51,546 nt of DNA, taken from assembly GCA_000806155.1 (NCBI GenBank), contig JWKX01000014.1, positions 1 through 51,546 on the forward strand, written 5' to 3'. The translations under genes were made by a program, and so were the position numbers. This document shows positions 24,485-30,913 of this stretch, one piece after another; the stretch's first letter is position 1; the number at the start of each line of letters is the position of its first letter. A model generated the notes under the pieces. The model was not told where the DNA came from. It saw only the letters and a list, made by a program, of their open reading frames with translations, and ran no database searches. This stretch comes from an archaeon GW2011_AR18 (GTDB taxonomy: Archaea > Nanobdellota > Nanobdellia > SCGC-AAA011-G17 > GW2011-AR18).

Positions 24485-24676
24485 TTATATATCTTTGGTA
24501 GTATTGTTCTGTAGTCCCTGTTCTTTTTTCTTATATTCCAGTCTATACTTTGCATATTTATCTTCTGGACTGTATTTTGCAGGTTTTGTTGTTAAGCATT
24601 CAGAATTGCATTTAGTGCATTTTCTTTCTAATGTGTATATCCTGCATTTAGTGCATCTTAGTATTTGTTCAACCAT
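24485..24676 (-). CDS. nop10: H/ACA RNP protein Nop10
   Basis: 63 residues from ATG at 24676 (an upstream ATG at 24685 adds MRR and is less likely). Zinc-binding CTKC and CTKC pairs, then TTKPAKYSPEDKYAKYRLEY, the tail that wraps on Cbf5 in the H/ACA pseudouridylation complex. Overlaps the 3' end of aIF2-alpha by 8 bases. Operon order aIF2-alpha, nop10, PAC2 is standard in archaea. Confidence 0.93.
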   Translation of the reverse strand: MVEQILRCTKCRIYTLERKCTKCNSECLTTKPAKYSPEDKYAKYRLEYKKKEQGLQNNTTKDI

Positions 24677-25442
24677 TCTTCGCATAACTAAATTCTATTG
24701 ATAATCTTTTTGATGATTCCTCTATTTTTTCTATTATCTTTTTCAATAATGTATCTGCTTTTTTTACATCTGTTGATGTTGTTGATATCTTATATTTTGG
24801 AGCCCCTAAGTACATTATCTCTGTTCCCTGTTTTTCTGCATCTGTTAATATATTTCTTACTGTATCTACTCCATTCTCTGCATATGATCTTATATTTAGT
24901 ATATAACTTACTGTTATCTGTATTGGTTTTATTTTTTCTTTTACTACCTTGTATATCTGTTCTGATAGTTTTTCATTTCCTTTCAATTCTGTTACAGCAT
25001 CTTTTCCTTTTTCTAATATTGCATTGAATAGGTTATTTAAGCTTCCATATCTTTCTATTGCTTTTATTCCTATATCTTCATATACTTTTTTTAAATTAAA
25101 ATTTAATTCTTTTCCTATCTGTTCTAGTAACTTTTCTGCCTTTTCCTCTTTCTTATAATCATTTAATTTATTCACCATCTGTGTAGTGCTTACTCTTCTT
25201 AATGATAAGTCTAAATCTCCTTTCTCTGTTATGTTAAGTACTTTGCATACTACTTTTTTCTCCTCTACTACATAATCCCTTATATTCCTTATCCTTCCAG
25301 GAGCTATCTCTGAGATATGTATCATTCCTTCAGCATTCTCATATTCATCTATATTTACAAATACAGAATGGTATAATACCCTCTTTACTGTGCATATGAC
25401 TATCTCATCAATCTCTGGCTTTCCTTTCTTCTTGTAGAACAT
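24669..25442 (-). CDS. eif2a: Translation initiation factor aIF2 subunit alpha
   Basis: 257 residues, normal length. N-terminal S1/OB domain (VICTVKRVLYHSVFVNIDEY, then EGMIHISEIAPGRIRNIRDYV), central helical domain and C-terminal alpha-beta domain ending SIEFSYAKNG. Binds initiator Met-tRNA with aIF2 beta and gamma. The ATG at 25442 is about 26 bases from CTTTATAAG, so the message is probably leaderless. Here it is separated from eL42-eS27, which often precede it. Confidence 0.95.
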   Translation of the reverse strand: MFYKKKGKPEIDEIVICTVKRVLYHSVFVNIDEYENAEGMIHISEIAPGRIRNIRDYVVEEKKVVCKVLNITEKGDLDLSLRRVSTTQMVNKLNDYKKEEKAEKLLEQIGKELNFNLKKVYEDIGIKAIERYGSLNNLFNAILEKGKDAVTELKGNEKLSEQIYKVVKEKIKPIQITVSYILNIRSYAENGVDTVRNILTDAEKQGTEIMYLGAPKYKISTTSTDVKKADTLLKKIIEKIEESSKRLSIEFSYAKNG

Positions 25443-25463
25443 GTTTTATTGTATTTTCACAAT

Positions 25464-25472
25464 CTTTATAAG
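25464..25472. promoter_or_regulatory. Bidirectional TATA box between aIF2-alpha and the RlmH unit
   Basis: CTTTATAAG reads nearly the same on both strands. Its centre is 26 bases from the aIF2-alpha ATG (25442, minus) and 27 bases from the 65-residue ORF ATG (25495, plus), both within the leaderless distance. Confidence 0.5.
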
Positions 25473-25494
25473 TTTTTGTAAATTAGCATTTTTC

Positions 25495-25692
25495 ATGGTA
25501 GAATTAACTATTGAACATTATGATATAATAGATGTAACTCCTGTTAGTTATGTAAATTATCAAAGACCATTACCTAAAGAAGTTTACGCTGAACATCCTA
25601 GAGGTGAATTAAGGAGAGAACTTGAAGAGCATGCTGCTCAAGTAATGATTGATTCTATGAGATCCAGATTAAGGTATTTCAGAGATGATTAG
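25495..25692 (+). CDS. Small conserved-looking hypothetical protein (65 aa)
   Basis: ATG at 25495, leaderless relative to the TATA box at 25464; an upstream ATG at 25441 would read through the promoter and is rejected. MVELTIEHYDIIDVTPVSYV then EHPRGELRRELEEHAAQVMI and an Arg-rich end RSRLRYFRDD. Overlaps rlmH by 8 bases. The charged helical end might bind RNA. No family recognised. Confidence 0.65.
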   Translation: MVELTIEHYDIIDVTPVSYVNYQRPLPKEVYAEHPRGELRRELEEHAAQVMIDSMRSRLRYFRDD

Positions 25693-26083
25693 AGTATTAT
25701 TTCTTGGAAAGACTAAGGAAAAATTCATTTCTTCTGGTATTGATGAATATTTTAAAAGACTTAAGAGATTTACTAAATTAGAGATTGTTGAAGTCAAATC
25801 TTTAGATATGGATTATAAAGATGATTTTGTTATGGTTTTTGATATTAATGGTAGATTATATTCTTCAGAAGAGTTAGCTTCTACTATAAAAAATATTGAG
25901 AATAAGAATATAACAATTATTTTAGGTGATGAGAGTGGAATTCCTGAATTAGTTAAGAAAAAAGCTGATTTAATAATATCTTTATCTAGAATGACTTTTA
26001 CTCATGAATTAGCTCGTTTATTAATTATGGAACAATTATACAGGTCTTTTACTATTATTAATAATCTGAAATATCATAAATGA
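25685..26083 (+). CDS. rlmH: SPOUT methyltransferase RlmH
   Basis: 132 residues. RlmH methylates N3 of pseudouridine 1915 (E. coli numbering) in helix 69 of large-subunit rRNA. The C-terminal SPOUT knot is clear: ITIILGDESGIPE, ISLSRMTFTHELARLLIMEQLYR and final YHK, all hallmarks. Usually bacterial, with a minority of archaea carrying it. Overlaps the small gene before it by 8 bases and ends exactly before the convergent 2H phosphoesterase. Confidence 0.92.
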   Translation: MIRVLFLGKTKEKFISSGIDEYFKRLKRFTKLEIVEVKSLDMDYKDDFVMVFDINGRLYSSEELASTIKNIENKNITIILGDESGIPELVKKKADLIISLSRMTFTHELARLLIMEQLYRSFTIINNLKYHK

Positions 26084-26683
26084 TTAATGTAATTTTACTA
26101 GTGCTATATCTTCCCATTTTCCTTCAACTCTTTTAGCTAAGTATACTTCATCTGTAACCCATTCTATTCCCTCAAATGGATTGGTTAATATCCCCTCTTT
26201 AACTTGTTTTAGTCTGCATAATGTTATGTGTGGTGCATATAAATCTCCAGAATATTCTGATCCCCATGTCTGGTATACTCTTACTCTATCTCTATTTTCC
26301 CTATATTGTTGTGGTATTAATTCCAGATTATCTAGAATATCTCTGTCCAAGAATTCTCTGAATGTATTTATCAGGCTGAAATGTATTCTTCTTATATATC
26401 CTGCACTATCTTCTAATCTTGCAACTAATGAGTTTTCATCAAATAATTCTAGTTTTTCTATTCTTGTATTTCTTGCTGGTGATGGTATTATATTTTTGAA
26501 TCCTTTAATTATTTTAGGTGCAGTTTTTTTTCCTTTTATCACATTTGCCAGTTGTCCATAGAAAACAGTACAATGTCCTGTATCAAGTAAGTTTTTAGAA
26601 ACATCATCACCTAGATTTTGTACATAATCTCCTGCTTTATTTAAGAATTCTTCACTTGGTTTGATATAAGCCAGATATTTCAT
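26084..26683 (-). CDS. thpR: 2H phosphoesterase, 2'-5' RNA ligase-like (LigT/ThpR)
   Basis: 199 residues with the two HxT motifs of the 2H superfamily: GHCTVFYG near 37 and APHITLC near 150. Such proteins hydrolyse 2',3'-cyclic phosphates or join RNA ends made by tRNA splicing. Longer N-terminal and C-terminal parts than minimal ThpR. The gene follows eS27 by 9 bases, so it is probably the third gene of the ribosomal unit. Substrate not deducible from sequence. Confidence 0.85.
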   Translation of the reverse strand: MKYLAYIKPSEEFLNKAGDYVQNLGDDVSKNLLDTGHCTVFYGQLANVIKGKKTAPKIIKGFKNIIPSPARNTRIEKLELFDENSLVARLEDSAGYIRRIHFSLINTFREFLDRDILDNLELIPQQYRENRDRVRVYQTWGSEYSGDLYAPHITLCRLKQVKEGILTNPFEGIEWVTDEVYLAKRVEGKWEDIALVKLH

Positions 26684-26692
26684 TTAAAAAAT

Positions 26693-26884
26693 TTATGATT
26701 GCGGAAGAACCTCTACATCCTTTGCATGTACTTTGCTCTTTCCCCCAGTTGGTTCAGCTAATACTTCTTCGCATACTAGACATGTTACTTTGTGTGATAC
26801 TGCAGAATATATATTCTGTTCATTTTTGCATTTATGACATCTTACTTTCAAGAATTTTGTTTTTGTTTCCTTTTTTGCTTTCAT
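26693..26884 (-). CDS. rps27e: Ribosomal protein eS27
   Basis: 63 residues with the zinc-ribbon pairs CHKC and CLVC and the core FLKVRCHKCKNEQ...TGGKS, typical of archaeal eS27. ATGA overlap with the upstream eL42 stop (26881-26884). The C-terminal tail HAKDVEVLPQS is ordinary for the group. Confidence 0.95.
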   Translation of the reverse strand: MKAKKETKTKFLKVRCHKCKNEQNIYSAVSHKVTCLVCEEVLAEPTGGKSKVHAKDVEVLPQS

Positions 26885-27195
26885 ACGAACTCCACTTTCT
26901 TTGTTCTAAAACCCTGGCTTTGCTGTGTTGCTTTATTGCATACTTTACATGTATATTTGAATGCTGTTTTCTTGCTGATCTTAGCTCCAGTTCTTTTGAA
27001 TTTTGATATTGCTGGTTTTGATCCCCATTTACCTTTATTACCTGCACCTCTTCCCTGTCCTCTCTTTCTTGCTCTCTGGATTGAACCGTGGCTTAGGCTT
27101 CCTCTCTTTCCTGTTACTTTTGCCATTTCTACTTTTTGTTCTGTATAGTTCTTGCACTTAGGACAGAACCTTCTTTTAGATTTTGGCATTTTCAT
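26881..27195 (-). CDS. rpl44e: Ribosomal protein eL42 (L44e)
   Basis: 104 residues: MKMPKSKRRFCPKCKNYTE start with first CxxC, a GRGAGNKGKWGSKP loop, second pair CKVC, and the C-terminal QGFRTKKVEFV. Reaches the E site of the large subunit. First gene of the unit eL42-eS27-thpR; TTTATAAA at 27218-27225 lies 26 bases upstream of its ATG. Confidence 0.95.
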   Translation of the reverse strand: MKMPKSKRRFCPKCKNYTEQKVEMAKVTGKRGSLSHGSIQRARKRGQGRGAGNKGKWGSKPAISKFKRTGAKISKKTAFKYTCKVCNKATQQSQGFRTKKVEFV

Positions 27196-27217
27196 ATATT
27201 TGTGGGAAAGTTAAGGA

Positions 27218-27225
27218 TTTATAAA
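27218..27225 (-). promoter_or_regulatory. TATA box of the eL42 operon
   Basis: TTTATAAA, preceded on the minus strand by a purine-rich stretch, centred 26 bases before the eL42 ATG at 27195. Predicts a leaderless or nearly leaderless message. Confidence 0.5.
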
Positions 27226-27249
27226 GGTTTTTAGTGAGATTTTCTAATT

Positions 27250-27291
27250 TTTCTGTAAATCTTTCAACTTTTTCTCATAAAGACTTTTTAA
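27250..27291 (+). repeat. 42-bp direct repeat, left copy (flanks RelBE cassette)
   Basis: This copy and the one at 27855-27896 differ at only two of 42 positions. The shared core is GTAAATCTTTCAACTTTTTC followed by TCATAAAG and CTTTTTAA. Copies are 605 bp apart and enclose exactly the relBE genes. A shorter form (CGTAAATCTTTCA) is at 21747-21759, upstream of the AbrB gene. Confidence 0.75.
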
Positions 27292-27320
27292 TATTAAAAA
27301 TTATTATTATATAGAAAGTG

Positions 27321-27350
27321 TTAAATATACTAAAGTATACCTAAGTATAC
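27321..27350 (+). promoter_or_regulatory. Three tandem 10-bp operator repeats before relB
   Basis: TTAAATATAC, TAAAGTATAC and CTAAGTATAC follow each other with an exact 10-bp period, so all three would face one side of the helix. GGAGG follows directly and then the relB ATG at 27362. Fits an autoregulatory site for the antitoxin. Confidence 0.6.
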
Positions 27351-27361
27351 GGAGGTTAAAA

Positions 27362-27598
27362 ATGAACACTACAATAAAAATTTATGAGGACACAAAGATG
27401 CATCTTGATAAATACAGAGAATACAAGAATGAAAGTTATGATGAAGTAATTAAAAAATTGTTATTCATAGTTGAAAAAGTTAAAAAAGAGCCTGAATTAA
27501 GCATTGAAACAATATTGTCTATTGAGAAAGCTAGAGAAAGAATAAAAAAAGGCAGATTCTTAAGTGAAGAAGAAGCAAAAAAGAGGCTTGGTCTGTAA
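27362..27598 (+). CDS. relB: RelB-like antitoxin
   Basis: 78 residues. The N-terminus MNTTIKIYEDTKMHLDKYRE has a short beta strand then helix, as in ribbon-helix-helix antitoxins; the C-terminal part (ARERIKKGRFLSEEEAKKRL) is the usual toxin-binding helix of archaeal RelB. Strong Shine-Dalgarno GGAGG at 27351-27355. Stop overlaps the toxin start (TAATG). Confidence 0.85.
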   Translation: MNTTIKIYEDTKMHLDKYREYKNESYDEVIKKLLFIVEKVKKEPELSIETILSIEKARERIKKGRFLSEEEAKKRLGL

Positions 27599-27846
27599 TG
27601 TACTCTCTGATATTAGATGAAGTAGCAATAGATCTAATGAATAAATTAGAAAAACCAATTAAGGAGAGGATATTTAAGAAAATATTAGAAACTAAAGAAA
27701 ATCCCATGCATTATTTTGTAAGATTATCTGGAAGAGATGACTATAAACTTAGGGTAGGCGATTATAGAATAATAGCTGATATAGAAAATAATACTATAAA
27801 GATAACATTTATAGGTCATAGAAAAAATGTTTATAATAAAATATAA
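27598..27846 (+). CDS. relE: RelE-family mRNA interferase toxin
   Basis: 82 residues, RelE/ParE fold. FVRLSGRDDYKLRVGDYRII (about 41-60) and the end FIGHRKNVYNKI are the archaeal RelE signature, with the basic and aromatic residues used for ribosome-bound mRNA cutting. ATG overlaps the antitoxin stop by one base. The pair is enclosed by 42-bp direct repeats, suggesting cassette insertion. Confidence 0.9.
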   Translation: MYSLILDEVAIDLMNKLEKPIKERIFKKILETKENPMHYFVRLSGRDDYKLRVGDYRIIADIENNTIKITFIGHRKNVYNKI

Positions 27847-27854
27847 TTCTATAA

Positions 27855-27896
27855 TTTCCGTAAATCTTTCAACTTTTTCTCATAAAGGCTTTTTAA
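27855..27896 (+). repeat. 42-bp direct repeat, right copy
   Basis: Second copy of the repeat at 27250-27291 with two base changes (T/C and A/G). It contains the probable promoter of the DUF1016 gene (CTTTTTAAATTC, about 25 bases before 27918). Confidence 0.75.
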
Positions 27897-27917
27897 ATTC
27901 ATTTGCTTAATCTTATT

Positions 27918-28967
27918 ATGGCTGATGAAAAAGAGTTTTTGCATATTATCTCTATTATTCAGAATGCTAAGGATAGAGCTTTTTATTCTGTTAATAAGGA
28001 ACTTATTGATCTTTACTGGAATATTGGTGAATACATAAGTAAGAAAGTTGATAATTCTGAATGGGGTAAAGGTGTTGTTGAGAATTTAGCTGAATATATT
28101 AAAGATAAAGAACCTGAACTTAAAGGGTTTACTAAGTCTAACTTATTTAGGATGGTACAGTTCTATAAAACTTATAATGATAATACAAAAGTCGTGACAC
28201 TGTTACGACAAATTAGCTGGTCTAATAATATGTTAATCCTAAATAGGACAAAGTCTATTGAAGAGAAAGAATTCTATATTATGTTAAGTATTAAAGAAAG
28301 ATATAGTTTTAGGGAGTTAGAACGACAGATTAGTAGTAGCGTTTTTGAGAGAACAATGATTTCTTCTATTAAAATGTCTAAATTAAGTAATAAAGACAAA
28401 AATCTCGGCAGTGCTGAGACAATTGATACAAAAGTGTCAGCACTGCTGTCACAATCTAAACCTAATCTTTCTGATATTTTCAAAGACACTTATATTCTTG
28501 ACTTTCTTGATCTTCCTAAGGATTATTCTGAAAAAGACTTAAGGTCTTCATTGATTAAGAACTTTAAGAGTTTCATTCTTGAACTTGGTAAGGATTTTGC
28601 TTTTATAGGTGAAGAGTATAAGTTACAGGTTGGTAATAATGATTATTTTATTGATTTATTGTTTTATCATAGGTCTCTGCAGTGTCTTGTTGTTTTTGAG
28701 CTGAAGATTGATGATTTCAAGCCTGAGTTTTTAGGTAAGCTTAATTTCTATCTTGAAGCTCTTGATAGGGATGTTAGGAAGTCTTTTGAGAATCCTTCTG
28801 TTGGTGTTATTCTTTGTAAAAGTAAGGACGATGAGGTTGTTGAATATGCTCTTAATAGGAATCTATCTCCTGCTATGATTTCTGAATATAATACTAAGCT
28901 TATTGATAAGAAGATATTATGTAAGAAACTGAGAGAGATATTTAGGATAATTGGTGGTTATGATTAG
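27918..28967 (+). CDS. DUF1016/YhcG-family PD-(D/E)xK nuclease
   Basis: 349 residues from ATG at 27918 (a TTG at 27903 adds five). N-terminal helical domain (DLYWNIGEYISKKV) and a C-terminal nuclease fold with FIDLLFYHRSLQCLVVFELK (about 231-250), giving D...ELK, and FYLEALDRD after it. The family is common in defence islands and next to type I R-M genes. Promoter lies inside the right 42-bp repeat. The exact substrate is not known. Confidence 0.88.
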   Translation: MADEKEFLHIISIIQNAKDRAFYSVNKELIDLYWNIGEYISKKVDNSEWGKGVVENLAEYIKDKEPELKGFTKSNLFRMVQFYKTYNDNTKVVTLLRQISWSNNMLILNRTKSIEEKEFYIMLSIKERYSFRELERQISSSVFERTMISSIKMSKLSNKDKNLGSAETIDTKVSALLSQSKPNLSDIFKDTYILDFLDLPKDYSEKDLRSSLIKNFKSFILELGKDFAFIGEEYKLQVGNNDYFIDLLFYHRSLQCLVVFELKIDDFKPEFLGKLNFYLEALDRDVRKSFENPSVGVILCKSKDDEVVEYALNRNLSPAMISEYNTKLIDKKILCKKLREIFRIIGGYD

Positions 28968-29229
28968 ATATTCTTATGATATTAATTGAGTATTAAAGAA
29001 ATATTAATTTTAATTAATTATTTTTGAATATTTCAGGCACAAACCTAAGGTTTTTGCATTTTCCTGACTTTGATGAAAACTTTTCTAAAAAACTTATAGA
29101 AAGACAAAAATCTGGAAAAGGATTTACTAGATATAACATTGTATATATACATCTTCTATATAAAAAATACCGAAAAAGTCAGACACTGTCTAACCAATCC
29201 TCATTTTTAATGTTTAAGACACTTCTATT

Positions 29230-30111
29230 TTATTTCAACCCCAACTTATCTAATATCTTAAATGCTTCCTTATCAAATTTTGAGAATGCAAACCATTTTT
29301 TGCCTAAGTCTTTTAATGATGCTCCAATATGATAAACTTCCTTATTATCAATTATTAGAAACCTATCATGTGATTGATTAAATTCTTTCAATATTATTGG
29401 ATTATATTGTGTATTGTACTTTTCAACATCTAATATTAATTGTTTTGAAATATTATTTGTATAAATTATAACATTCACATTTTTTTGGCATTTAGATAGA
29501 AGAGTTAAAACTGAATCATCAACATAATTATCAATAATAGATATGGAATATTTTGCTTCTCTTAGTAAATCAGAAACAAATTTATGAGCATCAAATACCT
29601 GACCATTAAAAAATATCCCTTGTTTTGGCTTGATGTCTTTACTTTGTATTGCGTCAAATATTTCATCAAACTTATCATCATGCTCAATTTGTTTTCTTTC
29701 AACTCTGTCCAAACGATGAAAAACTTCTGCATTTTTAGATATAAAATTTCTCATAGAGACAAATGCACTCATTATCTGAATACTCATTTTTACAGCAGTA
29801 TCACTTTTCAAAACTCCAGATAGCATAGCTACTCCTTGTTCAGTAAATACATAAGGTAAATACTTTTTATGAGTTCCACGTCCATTTTTTATGGTCACAA
29901 TTTGTGACCTTAAGTTATCAAACTCGTTATTTGTTATTTGAAACATAAAGTTCTCAGGAAATCTTTCACTATTTCTCTTAACAGCTTGATTTAATGCTTT
30001 TGTCTTAACATTATAAATCTCTGCAAGATCAGAATCAAGCATTACTTGTGTATTTCTTATTGTATAAATTCTGCTTTTTATATTATCTGTGTTTAATGTT
30101 AAATTTGCCAT
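29230..30111 (-). CDS. ORF6N-domain protein with PLD-like C-terminus
   Basis: 293 residues. Residues about 12-100 are an ORF6N (phage-type DNA-binding) domain: IRNTQVMLDSDLAEIYNVKT, then RNSERFPENFMFQIT and PYVFTEQGVAMLS. A short coiled coil follows (FHRLDRVERKQIEHDDKFDE), then a phospholipase-D-like domain with IDNYVDDSVLTLLS and SHDRFLIIDNKEVYHIGASL. ORF6N proteins of this layout are often beside R-M systems. PLD-like H.+ motif suggests nucleic acid processing, not proved. Convergent to the region after DUF1016; divergent from radC. Confidence 0.88.
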   Translation of the reverse strand: MANLTLNTDNIKSRIYTIRNTQVMLDSDLAEIYNVKTKALNQAVKRNSERFPENFMFQITNNEFDNLRSQIVTIKNGRGTHKKYLPYVFTEQGVAMLSGVLKSDTAVKMSIQIMSAFVSMRNFISKNAEVFHRLDRVERKQIEHDDKFDEIFDAIQSKDIKPKQGIFFNGQVFDAHKFVSDLLREAKYSISIIDNYVDDSVLTLLSKCQKNVNVIIYTNNISKQLILDVEKYNTQYNPIILKEFNQSHDRFLIIDNKEVYHIGASLKDLGKKWFAFSKFDKEAFKILDKLGLK

Positions 30112-30248
30112 ATTTTTATTTATTATATTAAATTAATTTTAAAGTTTAAATTAGTTTCTGAGAAAAAATGGAAGATATTTCAGAAATTCTAAAAATCCTT
30201 CCGAAATTTTGCCTAAAGACTTTTGAACTTTAAATATTTAATGTTATA

Positions 30249-30911
30249 ATGAAAATTAATGACATTCCTTTCTATAGTCGTCCTGATTATAAGTTAATAA
30301 ATAAGGGTTCTTTGTATCTTGATGATGCTGAACTATTGGCTATTCTTTTTGGTAATGGTAATAAAAATGAAAGTTCTATAGAACTTGCTAATAGACTGTT
30401 AAATACTTATAATCTTGATAAATTAGATAATTTAAGCTATAATGAACTTAAGGAAGAGTGTAATGATAAGATAAAGCCTTTGAAGATTTTAAGTTTTATA
30501 GAATTAAGTAAAAGATATTCTAGATTGATTAAGAATGGTTATTCTAAAAAAATTAATTCTGCTGAAGATGTTTTTAATATGTTTCATGATAGGTTAGTTA
30601 ATGAGAAAAAAGAACATTTTATTGTTTTGATGTTAGATATTAAGAATCAGATTATTAAAGAAGAGACTATATCTATAGGTACTTTAGGAAATTCATTGAT
30701 ACACCCTAGAGAAGTTTTTAAATCTGCTATTAAAAATAGTGCATATTCTATAATTTTAGTTCATAATCATCCTTCTGGTGATTGTAATCCTTCTAAAGAA
30801 GATGTTGATATTACTGAAAGATTGATTGAAGTTGGTAAGATGGTTGATATTAAGGTTTTAGATCATATTATTATTGGAAGAGAAGAGTGGAAGAGTTGGA
30901 AAGAAATATAA
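30249..30911 (+). CDS. radC: RadC-like JAB/MPN metalloprotein
   Basis: 220 residues. N-terminal helix-hairpin-helix region (about 1-75) and a JAMM domain with E at EHFIVLMLDIKNQI (E near 117) and HNHPSGDCNPSKED (about 173-186), the metal-binding HxH...D. RadC proteins are frequent in defence islands and on plasmids; the biochemical role is still unclear. Close convergent neighbour of hsdR (2-base gap). Confidence 0.9.
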   Translation: MKINDIPFYSRPDYKLINKGSLYLDDAELLAILFGNGNKNESSIELANRLLNTYNLDKLDNLSYNELKEECNDKIKPLKILSFIELSKRYSRLIKNGYSKKINSAEDVFNMFHDRLVNEKKEHFIVLMLDIKNQIIKEETISIGTLGNSLIHPREVFKSAIKNSAYSIILVHNHPSGDCNPSKEDVDITERLIEVGKMVDIKVLDHIIIGREEWKSWKEI

Positions 30912-30913
30912 GA

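Noticed and set aside
29024-29332. Plus-strand ORF starting at a TTG with an FLHFPDFDENFSKKLIE stretch, after the DUF1016 gene
   Set aside because: No ATG, no Shine-Dalgarno, and its 3' third overlaps the ORF6N gene antisense. It may be a decayed gene end, but no family could be named, so it is not listed as a gene.
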